DNA of 64,000 nucleotides. Origin: Pseudomonas reactans. Lineage in GTDB: Bacteria; Pseudomonadota; Gammaproteobacteria; Pseudomonadales; Pseudomonadaceae. The notes beneath the pieces are model-generated. The model worked only from the letters and a program-made list of their open reading frames with translations, did no database searches and was not told where the DNA came from. Position 1 is the stretch's first letter, and each line of letters begins with the position of its first letter. The position numbers and the translations under genes were made by a program. The stretch spans positions 284,396 to 348,395 of the forward strand of contig NZ_JACAPG010000023.1 in assembly GCF_013385825.1 (NCBI RefSeq), in the 5' to 3' direction. Positions 52,858 to 61,198 of this stretch are shown one piece after another.

Positions 52858-52873
52858 TGGCAAGGTTTCTGCT
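52858..52873 (+). promoter_or_regulatory. Sigma-54 promoter of glnK-amtB
   Basis: TGGCAAGGTTTCTGCT has GG and GC separated by 10 nt, as required for -24/-12 recognition by sigma-54. It lies 210 nt before the glnK ATG; the rest of the 422-nt gap (52662-53083) holds only this promoter, the NtrC site and the leader, with no gene seen. Confidence 0.75.
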
Positions 52874-53083
52874 TAGACGATCATGACCCATGCACTGATG
52901 CAGTCGCTGTGACGAATGCAGTGCGCCGACGGATCAGGGGTACAGGTTTCGTCACCAGTGGTTCGCTGGCGTCGCAAAGGCAAATGCCGAGGCGACGACG
53001 CGTTACAAAGCCAGGCACTGCGCTTAGACTTGAGACGGGTTTGTTTTCCTGGGGCAAGTCCACCAATTCGGGAGAGAGTTTTC

Positions 53084-53422
53084 ATGAAGCTAGTCACTGC
53101 CATCATCAAGCCGTTCAAGTTGGACGATGTGCGCGAGTCGTTGTCCGAGATCGGCGTGCAGGGCATTACCGTTACTGAGGTCAAAGGCTTCGGTCGGCAG
53201 AAGGGTCATACCGAGCTGTATCGCGGCGCGGAATACGTGGTCGATTTCCTGCCGAAGGTGAAGATTGATGTCGCCATTGACGACAAGGATCTTGATCGGG
53301 TTATCGAGGCGATAACCAAGGCCGCCAACACCGGCAAGATCGGTGACGGCAAGATCTTCGTGGTCAATCTGGAACAGGCTATTCGCATCCGTACCGGCGA
53401 AACCGATACCGACGCAATCTAA
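53084..53422 (+). CDS. glnK: Nitrogen regulatory PII protein GlnK
   Basis: GlnK binds ATP/ADP and 2-oxoglutarate, is uridylylated at low nitrogen, and blocks AmtB when unmodified. The 112-residue product starts MKLVTAIIKPFKLDDVRESL and has the T-loop GHTELYRGAEYVVDFLPK with the uridylylated Tyr51. It is followed by amtB after 34 nt. Confidence 0.97.
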   Translation: MKLVTAIIKPFKLDDVRESLSEIGVQGITVTEVKGFGRQKGHTELYRGAEYVVDFLPKVKIDVAIDDKDLDRVIEAITKAANTGKIGDGKIFVVNLEQAIRIRTGETDTDAI

Positions 53423-53456
53423 GCCGCCAAACCCCAACGCCCCAGGAGAAAACAAT

Positions 53457-54794
53457 ATGACTCTGCGTAAATTCGCAGGGCTCGGAGCCCTGTTGTCCAT
53501 CGTAATGCCAAGCCTGGCCATGGCGGCAGACGAAGTGGCTGCTCCAGTCCTCAATTCCGGCGACACCGCCTGGATGCTGACCGCCACCGCTTTGGTGCTG
53601 TTCATGACTATCCCTGGCCTGGCGCTGTTCTACGGCGGCATGGTCCGTTCCAAGAATATTCTGTCGGTGATGATGCAGTGCTTCGCGATCACCGGCCTGA
53701 TCAGCATCCTGTGGGTCGTCTACGGCTACAGCATCGCGTTCGATACCACCGGTATGGAACAGGGCGTCGTCAATTTCAACTCCTTCTTCGGCGGCATGGG
53801 CAAGGCGTTCCTGGCGGGCGTGACCCCGGCCAGCATCACCGGCCCTGCGGCATTGTTCCCGGAAGCGGTGTTCATCACCTTCCAGATGACCTTCGCCATC
53901 ATCACCCCGGCGCTGATCGTCGGTGCCTTCGCCGAGCGTATGAAGTTCTCTGCGATGCTGATCTTCATGGCGATCTGGTTCACCCTGGTCTATGCGCCGA
54001 TCGCGCACATGGTGTGGAGCGGTAACGGTGGCCTGATGTGGGACTGGGGCGTGCTGGACTTCGCCGGCGGCACCGTGGTGCATATCAACGCCGGTGTGGC
54101 TGGCCTGGTGGCGTGCATCGTGCTCGGCAAGCGCAAAGGCTTCCCGACCACCCCGATGGCTCCGCATAACCTGGGTTACACCCTGATCGGCGCGGCGATG
54201 CTGTGGATCGGCTGGTTCGGCTTCAACGCCGGCTCCGCGGCTGCGGCCAACGGCACTGCGGGCATGGCGATGCTGGTCACCCAGATCGCTACCGCTGCTG
54301 CTGCACTGGGCTGGATGTTCGCCGAGTGGATCACCCACGGTAAGCCAAGCGCACTGGGCATTGCCTCGGGCGTGGTCGCTGGCCTGGTTGCAATCACCCC
54401 AGCCGCAGGCACCGTGGGCCCGATGGGCGCCCTGGTGATCGGCTTGGTTGCCGGTGTGATCTGCTTCTTCTGCGCCACCAGCCTCAAGCGCAAGCTGGGC
54501 TACGACGACTCCCTGGACGCCTTCGGCGTGCACGGTATCGGCGGTATCGTGGGTGCGATCCTCACCGGTGTGTTCGCAGCCCCTGCGCTGGGCGGCTTCG
54601 GCACGGTGACTGACATCGCTGCGCAAGTCTGGATCCAGTGCAAAGGTGTTGGCTTCACGGTGATCTACACCGCGATCGTGACCTACATCATCCTCAAGGT
54701 GCTGGACATGGTCATGGGCCTGCGGGTGACCGAAGAGGAAGAGGCGGTCGGCCTCGACCTGGCGCAACACAACGAACGCGGCTACAACTTGTAA
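53457..54794 (+). CDS. amtB: Ammonium transporter AmtB
   Basis: The 445-residue product has a signal peptide (MTLRKFAGLGALLSIVMPSLAMA) and 11 membrane spans, with the Amt signatures DWGVLDFAGGTVVHINAGVAGLV and DAFGVHGIGGIVGAIL. The two pore histidines lie in MAPHNLGYTL and FGVHGIGG. AGGAG precedes the ATG. An intrinsic terminator follows. Confidence 0.97.
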   Translation: MTLRKFAGLGALLSIVMPSLAMAADEVAAPVLNSGDTAWMLTATALVLFMTIPGLALFYGGMVRSKNILSVMMQCFAITGLISILWVVYGYSIAFDTTGMEQGVVNFNSFFGGMGKAFLAGVTPASITGPAALFPEAVFITFQMTFAIITPALIVGAFAERMKFSAMLIFMAIWFTLVYAPIAHMVWSGNGGLMWDWGVLDFAGGTVVHINAGVAGLVACIVLGKRKGFPTTPMAPHNLGYTLIGAAMLWIGWFGFNAGSAAAANGTAGMAMLVTQIATAAAALGWMFAEWITHGKPSALGIASGVVAGLVAITPAAGTVGPMGALVIGLVAGVICFFCATSLKRKLGYDDSLDAFGVHGIGGIVGAILTGVFAAPALGGFGTVTDIAAQVWIQCKGVGFTVIYTAIVTYIILKVLDMVMGLRVTEEEEAVGLDLAQHNERGYNL

Positions 54795-54801
54795 TAGTGT
54801 G

Positions 54802-54835
54802 AAAAAAAGATGCCCGGCTTGCCGGGCATTTTTTT
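54802..54835 (+). terminator. Intrinsic terminator after amtB
   Basis: AAAAAAAGATGCCCGG-CTTG-CCGGGCATTTTTTT is a strong stem with a U-tract. Confidence 0.92.
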
Positions 54836-55182
54836 GCCTGGCGTTTGTCAGTCATACCAATGTGTAACGGTTTTTACGCCGGGTTTGTGATGGGATGCAC
54901 ACGGCACTTTTCAGCGTGCGAATGTCTTACAGGCATGTAGGCGTATTCGACACTTTGTTTTTTCCCAGAGCGCGCTAGAATGCGCGCCGATGGGCGCAGA
55001 ACTGTATTTATCTGGGCGAGCACCGTGATCATGGCGGTGCTCGTAAAGTCCTCGTCGCTTTGCACGGTGATGGGGCATAAGCCACTGGTTATCCAGTGGA
55101 TGTTGATTTTTCCTCGGCGGCCTCGACAGAGGATGAAGCTGGGCTATAACTAATCTGCTTTTCGCAAGTCATGAGGTAGAAC
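54836..55182 (+). promoter_or_regulatory. sutA promoter and structured leader
   Basis: A -10-like TAGAAT lies at 54976-54981, behind TTTGTTTTTT. The roughly 195-nt leader after it contains two perfect hairpins: CGAGCACCG/CGGTGCTCG (55017-55043, loop 9 nt) and CCACTGG-TTAT-CCAGTGG (55082-55099). No gene is visible in the rest of the interval. Confidence 0.6.
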
Positions 55183-55509
55183 ATGAGCGACGATGATCTG
55201 GAAAACGACGAACTCGAAGTAGGTGACGAAGACGACACCGAAGAAGGTCTGGAAGCGGCGGCGGAAGACGTTGCTGACGACGACGGTGGCGATGACGCAC
55301 CTGCCCCAGCTGCCAAAGGCAAAGCCAAGGCTGCTGTGTCGGTAGATGAATTGCCAAGCGTTGAAGCCAAGAACAAAGAGCGTGATGCCCTGGCCCGTGC
55401 GATGGAAGAGTTCCTCGCTAAAGGCGGCAAAGTGCAGGAAGTCGAGGCCAACGTGGTGGCAGACCCACCGAAGAAGCCGGATAACAAGTACGGCAGCCGA
55501 CCTATCTGA
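55183..55509 (+). CDS. sutA: RNA polymerase-associated slow-growth factor SutA
   Basis: The 108-residue product is very acidic in its first 45 residues (MSDDDLENDELEVGDEDDTE and beyond), has a short Ala/Lys-rich linker, a helical segment ERDALARAMEEFLAKGGKVQEVEANVV, and ends DPPKKPDNKYGSRPI. This matches SutA of P. aeruginosa, an intrinsically disordered protein that binds RNA polymerase and raises rRNA and other transcripts during slow growth. It has a long structured leader and its own terminator. Confidence 0.85.
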   Translation: MSDDDLENDELEVGDEDDTEEGLEAAAEDVADDDGGDDAPAPAAKGKAKAAVSVDELPSVEAKNKERDALARAMEEFLAKGGKVQEVEANVVADPPKKPDNKYGSRPI

Positions 55510-55527
55510 GGTCAGCACCCGCTTGTA

Positions 55528-55560
55528 AGAAAAAGCCCGCCGTCGCTGCGGGCTTTTTCA
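55528..55560 (+). terminator. Intrinsic terminator after sutA
   Basis: AAAAAGCCCGC-CGTC-GCTGCGGGCTTTTT forms a strong stem. A REPIN begins 9 nt later. Confidence 0.9.
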
Positions 55561-55568
55561 TGGGTGTC

Positions 55569-55668
55569 TGTAGGAGCGAGCTTGCTCGCGAAAACCGTCA
55601 ACGATAACGCGGGCATTCTGAATGAACGCAGTGCCTAGGCGTTCTTCGCGAGCAAGCTCGCTCATACA
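55569..55668. repeat. REPIN, 100 bp (orientation B)
   Basis: It has the usual arms with one mismatch (CTCATACA at the right end instead of CTCCTACA). The core contains CCGTCAACGATAACGCGGGC, in the same orientation as the copy at 15363. It lies between sutA and the convergent HAD gene. Confidence 0.93.
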
Positions 55669-55671
55669 GGT

Positions 55672-56370
55672 TTATGTGTTCCAGCTTGCGAGCAGCGGCG
55701 GCAGTTCTGTCAGGCTGCGAATCTCCGCATCCGGGCGCTTATCGGCTTCCCACACCTTACCCGTCGGGTTGAACCACACCGCCCGAAGCCCCGCCTGCTG
55801 TGCCCCGGCAATGTCATCCCCCGGATGATCGCCAATGTGCACCGCCGCACTGGCGTCCACGCCACCGCGCTGCAACGCTTCCTGAAACAATCGCGCATCC
55901 GGCTTGGCGATGCCGATGTCTTCAGCGCGCAGGGCAAAGTGGAAGTAGTCTGCCAGGCCCACGCGCTGCACGTCGGCGTTGCCGTTGGTGATCACCCCCA
56001 GCAGGAAGTGCTGCCGCAGCGCCCGGAGCATGGGCTCCGCTTCGGGGAAGGGAGTGAGTTGGTGCCGCGCGTGAATGAACGCTTCGAAGCACACATCTGC
56101 CATTTCCGTAGCCTCAGGCTGTGGATAGCCGGCTTCTTCAAATGCATGCATCAACACCCGGTGGCGCAGGATGCTGATGCGGTGCTTCAGCTCGGGATGA
56201 CGCTCCAGCACCTGCTGGCGAAGACTGGCGAAATGCTCCAGCGGCAAGTCGCCGACCTTGGCGGCGTTAAGCGCCAGCCATTCGCGCATCGACGCTTCGG
56301 CACTGATGATGACGGGTACGTTGTCCCAGAGTGTGTCGTCCAGGTCGAAGGTGATCAGCTTGATACTCAT
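55672..56370 (-). CDS. HAD-superfamily hydrolase
   Basis: The 232-residue product has the HAD nucleophile motif FDLDDTLWDN (residues 8-17), ITNGNADVQ as motif II, and IGDHPGDDIAGAQQAGLRAVWFN as motif IV, so it is a subfamily IA phosphatase (YigB-like). The substrate is unknown. It overlaps xerC by 4 nt and is last in the lysA-dapF-xerC operon. Confidence 0.93.
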   Translation of the reverse strand: MSIKLITFDLDDTLWDNVPVIISAEASMREWLALNAAKVGDLPLEHFASLRQQVLERHPELKHRISILRHRVLMHAFEEAGYPQPEATEMADVCFEAFIHARHQLTPFPEAEPMLRALRQHFLLGVITNGNADVQRVGLADYFHFALRAEDIGIAKPDARLFQEALQRGGVDASAAVHIGDHPGDDIAGAQQAGLRAVWFNPTGKVWEADKRPDAEIRSLTELPPLLASWNT

Positions 56371-57266
56371 GAGTCGCCGCCCTTGATTCGTTTGGCCCGT
56401 GGATGGGCGCTGTCGTACACCGTTGCCAGGTGTTGGAAATCCAGATGGGTGTAGATCTGTGTGGTCTTGATGTCTGAGTGGCCGAGCAGCTCCTGAACCG
56501 CGCGCAGGTCCTGGGACGATTCCAGCATATGGCTGGCAAAGGAGTGTCGCAGCATGTGTGGGTGCAGGTTCTGCCCCAGCTCGCGCTCGCCGGCGGCCTT
56601 GACGCGCACTTGAATCGCCCGTGGCCCCAGGCGTCGGCCTTGCTGGCTGACAAACACCGCGTCATCCGCGGGGTTGGTCAGCAGGCGCAGCGGCAGCCAC
56701 AGTTGCAAGGCTTCCCGGGCTTTGCGGCCCACCGGCAGCACGCGCGTCTTGCTGCCCTTGCCGAGCACTTGCACCAGGCCGTCCGCCAGGTCCAATTGGT
56801 CGAGATTCAGGCCGGTCAGCTCCGACAGGCGCAGGCCCGATGAATAGAACAGCTCAAGAATGGCTTGGTCGCGATGGGCCAGGAAGTCATCCTCGACGGC
56901 GCCATCCAGCAATTGCAGGGCGCGGTCGGTGTCCAGGGTCTTGGGCAGGCGCCGTTCGCCCTTGGGCGGTGACAGGCCGTTGGCCGGGTCGTGATCGCAC
57001 AGGCCTTCGCGGTTCAAATAGTGATAGAGCCCGCGCACCGCCGAGAGCAGGCGCGACAGGCTGCGCGAGGATTGACCCGCCTGGTGCAGGCGTGCGATCA
57101 GGCTGCGCAGGCTCTGGATATCCAGGGCCTTCCAACTGTTGATCTGTTGTTTCGCGCAATAGGCCAGGACCTTGTTCAAGTCCCGCCGGTAGGCTTCCAG
57201 GGTATGGGGCGACACCTGGCGCTCGTTGCGCAGGTGAGCGCAATAAGCGTCCAGTTGCCGTTCCAT
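56367..57266 (-). CDS. xerC: Tyrosine recombinase XerC
   Basis: XerC, with XerD, resolves chromosome dimers at dif. The 299-residue product has an N-terminal SAM-like DNA-binding domain and catalytic residues in SGLRLSELTGL, GKGSKTR, HMLRHSFASHML and LLGHSDIKTTQIYTHL (the nucleophile tyrosine). Position after DUF484 and before the HAD gene is the conserved arrangement. Confidence 0.95.
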   Translation of the reverse strand: MERQLDAYCAHLRNERQVSPHTLEAYRRDLNKVLAYCAKQQINSWKALDIQSLRSLIARLHQAGQSSRSLSRLLSAVRGLYHYLNREGLCDHDPANGLSPPKGERRLPKTLDTDRALQLLDGAVEDDFLAHRDQAILELFYSSGLRLSELTGLNLDQLDLADGLVQVLGKGSKTRVLPVGRKAREALQLWLPLRLLTNPADDAVFVSQQGRRLGPRAIQVRVKAAGERELGQNLHPHMLRHSFASHMLESSQDLRAVQELLGHSDIKTTQIYTHLDFQHLATVYDSAHPRAKRIKGGDS

Positions 57267-57268
57267 GG

Positions 57269-57985
57269 CTAGCGCACCGCGCGCAGGGCAGTGGTGAAGC
57301 GCGGCAGGACGCGGCCCAGTACTTCGGCGATGTAGGTCAAGAACAGGGTGCCGACTGAACTCTTGTAATGCTGGGGATCGCGGCTGGCGATGGCCAGCAC
57401 ACCGTGCAGGCCTTGATGGCTGAGCGCGACCACCGCCGTGGAGCCGATCTGCAGGCGCTGTTCGGCACCAAACAGGAAGTCCAGCTCATGCTCGCGCAAG
57501 GTGCCGCTGATGGTCTTGCCTTCGGACAGCAGGCCGCCGATAGCGGTTTGTGCGTCGCTGCCACTGACCCAGCGTCCCACCGGCATCGGGTTGTCGCTGA
57601 ACAGGATCAGGCTCACGAACGGCACCTGGAAGTCCTGGCGCAGGCTGTCTTCCACGGCGATCACCGTCTCTTCCAGGCTGGTGGCGTCCATCAGGGTCAG
57701 GATCAGGCGACGGGTTTTCTCGAACAGGCGGTCGTTGTCGCGGGCGACGTCCATCAGGTGCGAGAGCTTGTGGCGCATCTCGATGTTGCGCTCGCGCAGG
57801 ATCTTCATCTGCCGCTCCACCAACGACACGGTATCGCCGCGCTGGTGGGGGATGCGCAGGGCCGGCAGCAGTTCTTCGTGCTCGACGAAGAAGTCCGGAT
57901 TAGCCTCAAGGTACGCCGCGACGGCAGCGGCCTCCAGACTGTCGCTCGGGGATGCTTGTGCGGGTACTTGAGGCTTATCGGTCAT
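57269..57985 (-). CDS. DUF484 family protein
   Basis: The 238-residue product starts with a low-complexity segment, then VAAYLEANPDFFVEHEELLPALRIPHQ and a GAF-like domain, the DUF484 layout. It lies 13 nt after dapF and 2 nt before xerC, a conserved arrangement whose function has not been established. Confidence 0.93.
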   Translation of the reverse strand: MTDKPQVPAQASPSDSLEAAAVAAYLEANPDFFVEHEELLPALRIPHQRGDTVSLVERQMKILRERNIEMRHKLSHLMDVARDNDRLFEKTRRLILTLMDATSLEETVIAVEDSLRQDFQVPFVSLILFSDNPMPVGRWVSGSDAQTAIGGLLSEGKTISGTLREHELDFLFGAEQRLQIGSTAVVALSHQGLHGVLAIASRDPQHYKSSVGTLFLTYIAEVLGRVLPRFTTALRAVR

Positions 57986-57998
57986 TGGATTGGCTCAC

Positions 57999-58829
57999 TC
58001 ATAGACGGACCTGTCCTTCGTATACGCGCGAGGCCGGCCCGGTCATCAGCACCGGGTGGCCAGGGCCTGCCCACTCGATGGACAAGCGTCCGCCGGGCAG
58101 GTCGATCAGCAGCGGCGAATCCATCCACCCCTGGCTGATCGCGGCTACGGCAGCGGCGCAAGCACCGGTGCCGCAAGCCTGGGTTTCGCCGGCGCCACGT
58201 TCCCACACGCGCAATTGCGCGCGGGTACGGTCGATCACCTGCAGGAAGCCCACGTTGACCCGCGCCGGAAAGCGCGGGTGGTGTTCGATCTTCGGCCCCA
58301 ATTCATGCACGGGGGCGTTGTTGATGTCATTGACCCGCAGCACGGCATGGGGGTTGCCCATGGACACGGCAGCGATATCGACGGTCTTGCCGTCAACGTC
58401 CAGCGCATAGCTGACGGCCTGCTCGGTGGCCTGGAACGGAATGTCCGCCGGCACCAGGCGTGGCGCGCCCATGTTGACGCTGATCTGGCCGTCGCTGCGG
58501 ATATCCAGCTCGATCACGCCGCTCTTGGTCTCGACGCGGATCTGCCGCTTGGCGGTCAGGCGCTTGTCCAGCACAAAGCGCGCAAAGCAGCGCGCACCGT
58601 TGCCGCACTGTTCCACTTCGGAACCGTCGGAGTTGAAGATCCGGTAACGGAAATCCACCTCCGGGTTGCTTGGCGCCTCGACGATCAGCAACTGGTCGAA
58701 ACCAATGCCGGTGTGACGGTCGCCCCACTGTTTGGCGTGCTTGGGCAGGATATGCGCGTGCTGGCTGACCAGGTCGAGGACCATGAAATCATTGCCCAGC
58801 CCGTGCATCTTGGTAAAACGCAGCAGCAT
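57999..58829 (-). CDS. dapF: Diaminopimelate epimerase
   Basis: DapF converts LL- to meso-diaminopimelate. The 276-residue product has both catalytic cysteines in EQCGNGARCFARF and GETQACGTGACAAA. It lies between lysA (3 nt gap) and the DUF484 gene in one operon. Confidence 0.97.
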   Translation of the reverse strand: MLLRFTKMHGLGNDFMVLDLVSQHAHILPKHAKQWGDRHTGIGFDQLLIVEAPSNPEVDFRYRIFNSDGSEVEQCGNGARCFARFVLDKRLTAKRQIRVETKSGVIELDIRSDGQISVNMGAPRLVPADIPFQATEQAVSYALDVDGKTVDIAAVSMGNPHAVLRVNDINNAPVHELGPKIEHHPRFPARVNVGFLQVIDRTRAQLRVWERGAGETQACGTGACAAAVAAISQGWMDSPLLIDLPGGRLSIEWAGPGHPVLMTGPASRVYEGQVRL

Positions 58830-58832
58830 GGC

Positions 58833-60080
58833 TTACTCCGGCAGCAGGCTTTCGCCAGCATACAACTCGGCTACCGTCTCGCGGCGACGCACTTCAAACG
58901 CTTGATCACCGTCCACCAGCACCTCGGCGGTACGGCCGCGGGTGTTGTAGTTGGAACTCATGACAAACCCGTAGGCACCGGCCGAATGCACGGCCAGCAG
59001 ATCGCCTTCTTCCAGGGCCAACTGACGGTCCTTGGCCAGGAAGTCGCCGGTCTCGCAGATCGGACCTACGATGTCGTAGGCGCGGGCTTCGCTGGCGCGC
59101 GGCGTCACGGCGGTGACATTCATCCAGGCCTGGTACAGCGCCGGGCGGATCAGGTCGTTCATCGCCGCATCGACGATGGCGAAATCCTTGTGCTCGGTGT
59201 GCTTGAGGTACTCGACCTGGGTCAGCAGCACGCCGGCATTGGCGACGATATAGCGACCAGGCTCGAACATCAGCGTCAGGTCACGGCCTTCGATGCGCTC
59301 GCGCACCGCCTGGATATAGTCGGCAATCAGCGGCGGCTCTTCGTCGCGATAACGCACGCCCACGCCACCACCGAGGTCGATGTGGTGCAGGTAGATGCCG
59401 CATTCACCGAGACGGTCGATCAACGCCAGCAGGCGGTCGAGCGCATCCAGGAACGGCGGCAATGTGGTCAGTTGCGAGCCGATATGGCAGTCGACACCCA
59501 GCACTTCCAGGTTCGGCAGTTGCGCGGCGCGGATGTATACGTCCTCGGCGTCGGCAATGGCGATGCCGAACTTGTTCTCTTTGAGACCGGTGGAAATATA
59601 CGGGTGGGTGCCGGCATCGACGTCGGGGTTGACGCGCAGGGAGATCGGCGCGCGAACGCCCATCTCGGCGGCCACGACCTGCAGGCGTTCCAGCTCGTCG
59701 GTGGATTCGATGTTGAAGCAATGCACGCCAACTTCCAGGGCACGGCGCATGTCTTCGCGGGTCTTGCCGACGCCGGAGAACACGATCTTGTCAGCCTTGC
59801 CGCCAGCGGCCAGTACGCGTTCCAGCTCGCCACGGGACACGATGTCGAAACCAGCGCCGAGGCGCGCCAGGACATTCAGTACGCCGAGGTTGGAGTTGGC
59901 CTTGACCGCGTAGCACACCAGGTGCGGCACGCCGTCGAGGGCGTCGGTGAAGGAGCGGTATTGGGCTTCGATATGCGCACGGGAATACACATAGGTCGGG
60001 GTGCCAAAGCGCTGGGCAATCGCGGACAACGCCACGCCTTCCGCGAACAGCTCGCCGTCCCGGTAGTTAAAAGCGTCCAT
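58833..60080 (-). CDS. lysA: Diaminopimelate decarboxylase
   Basis: LysA makes lysine from meso-diaminopimelate. The 415-residue PLP enzyme has the lysine in CYAVKANSNLGVL, HIGSQLTTLPPFLDAL, the phosphate-binding EPGRYIVANAG, and CETGDFLAKDR. It is second in the operon after lptM. Confidence 0.97.
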   Translation of the reverse strand: MDAFNYRDGELFAEGVALSAIAQRFGTPTYVYSRAHIEAQYRSFTDALDGVPHLVCYAVKANSNLGVLNVLARLGAGFDIVSRGELERVLAAGGKADKIVFSGVGKTREDMRRALEVGVHCFNIESTDELERLQVVAAEMGVRAPISLRVNPDVDAGTHPYISTGLKENKFGIAIADAEDVYIRAAQLPNLEVLGVDCHIGSQLTTLPPFLDALDRLLALIDRLGECGIYLHHIDLGGGVGVRYRDEEPPLIADYIQAVRERIEGRDLTLMFEPGRYIVANAGVLLTQVEYLKHTEHKDFAIVDAAMNDLIRPALYQAWMNVTAVTPRASEARAYDIVGPICETGDFLAKDRQLALEEGDLLAVHSAGAYGFVMSSNYNTRGRTAEVLVDGDQAFEVRRRETVAELYAGESLLPE

Positions 60081-60089
60081 GGGATTCCC

Positions 60090-60260
60090 TTATTCGTAGG
60101 TGTCGTGCTTATGCGCTTTGGAAGGCTTTTGCGACGATTGCGCCTGTTCATTCGGGTCTTTACTGTCATCGGGCAGGTACAGCGGGCCTTTTTGACCACA
60201 GGCACTAACTAGGCAAGCGACCGCGACGAGCGCAGCAAGGGAAGAGATCAGGCGCTTCAT
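60090..60260 (-). CDS. lptM: LptM family small lipoprotein (YifL)
   Basis: The 56-residue product reads MKRLISSLAALVAVACLVSA followed by CGQKGPLYLP, the LptM/YifL hallmark, with lipidation at Cys21. In E. coli LptM assists assembly of the LPS translocon LptD/E. The tail is hydrophilic and variable. It starts the lysA operon, with its stop 9 nt before the lysA start. Confidence 0.9.
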   Translation of the reverse strand: MKRLISSLAALVAVACLVSACGQKGPLYLPDDSKDPNEQAQSSQKPSKAHKHDTYE

Positions 60261-60498
60261 GGCGAAATCCTTGAATATGCATTAATTGCGCCCGAGTATA
60301 CCGACCACCCGCCAGCTTGCCTATGCGCTGGAATACCCGTCCGGCGGGGGTTTGCCGACACAGCCGGGAAGCGTACTACGCTGCGTGAGGATTTTTCACA
60401 CCGTCAATCGTGTTGAAATCGGTATCCTTTGCAATCGGCGGGGCTCGCCCGTATCGTGCGGCGCTTGAGCAAAACCAGACACTTTTGAGGTTGCCACA

Positions 60499-60846
60499 AT
60501 GAGTTTGACCGAAGCCCGTTTTCACGACCTGGTGGATTCGACCCAGCAGGCGCTGGAAGATATTTTCGACGACAGCGACCTGGACGTGGACCTGGAAAAC
60601 TCGGCCGGCGTGCTGACCGTCAAGTTCGAAAGCGGCCAGCAACTGATCTTCAGCCGCCAGGAGCCGTTGCGTCAGCTGTGGCTGGCGGCGCGCTCCGGTG
60701 GTGTGCACTTCGACTACGACGAAGAAAGCGGCAAATGGCAGTGCGACAAAAGTGAGGAGCTGTTGGGTGAAATGCTCGCGCGGCTGGTCGAGGAATATAC
60801 CGGCGAAGCGCTGGACTTTGATGAGTTGGGGCAGGACGAGAACTGA
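60499..60846 (+). CDS. cyaY: Iron donor protein CyaY (frataxin)
   Basis: CyaY modulates iron-sulfur cluster assembly. The 115-residue product starts MSLTEARFHDLVDSTQQALEDIFDDSDLDVD, with the acidic helix 1, followed by FESGQQLIFSRQEPLRQLWLA. It is divergent from lptM across 238 nt that must hold both promoters. Confidence 0.95.
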   Translation: MSLTEARFHDLVDSTQQALEDIFDDSDLDVDLENSAGVLTVKFESGQQLIFSRQEPLRQLWLAARSGGVHFDYDEESGKWQCDKSEELLGEMLARLVEEYTGEALDFDELGQDEN

Positions 60847-60848
60847 CT

Positions 60849-61067
60849 GTGACCCAGCCTGCACCCGTCCGCCCACCCAAGCCGCTGTTCAGTAATGTCA
60901 GCCCCGCGGTGCCATCACCTTGTATCAGTTTGTGTCGCCTGGATGAGCAAAAAGTCTGCCTCGGTTGCTTCCGCCACGTGGAAGACATCCGTGAATGGCG
61001 CTCTGCCGACGATGCCCGCCGCCGGGTGATCTGCGCCGAGGCCGAGCAGCGCAGGGCGCGCGCCTGA
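60849..61067 (+). CDS. DUF1289 family small protein
   Basis: The 72-residue product carries PCISLCRLDEQKVCLGCFRHVEDIREW, the four-cysteine DUF1289 signature that suggests metal binding. The start is a GTG 2 nt after the cyaY stop, so translation is probably coupled. The function is unknown. Confidence 0.88.
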   Translation: MTQPAPVRPPKPLFSNVSPAVPSPCISLCRLDEQKVCLGCFRHVEDIREWRSADDARRRVICAEAEQRRARA

Positions 61068-61134
61068 GGTCGTCTTGTTTATTTGTGACGCTGTGGTAGT
61101 GTCCGGATACGCCTCAACTCATCGAGGCCCGTGA

Positions 61135-61170
61135 GAACCCCGCCTTTTCCTGGCGGGGTTTTGCTTTTTT
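61135..61170 (+). terminator. Hairpin with U-tract in the rnk leader
   Basis: AACCCCGCC-TTTTCCT-GGCGGGGTT is followed by TTGCTTTTTT. It lies after the DUF1289 gene and about 30 nt before the rnk start codon, so it may be a simple terminator or an attenuator of rnk. Confidence 0.75.
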
Positions 61171-61198
61171 GTGCAGAAAAAAGGAGTCTGCCTGAATC

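Noticed and set aside
12411..55668. A CRISPR array from the repeated GTAGGAGCGAGC sequences.
   Set aside because: The repeats are isolated doublets many kilobases apart, inverted and intergenic, with no regular spacers and no cas genes.
58056..60212. A 718-codon open frame on the + strand antisense to dapF and lysA.
   Set aside because: It has no recognisable motifs, is rich in His/Gln/Arg/Gly, and mirrors the codon bias of the well-supported dapF and lysA genes. Long antisense frames are common in GC-rich genomes. Similar frames at 864-1784, 4716-6002 and 62341-63678 were dropped for the same reason.
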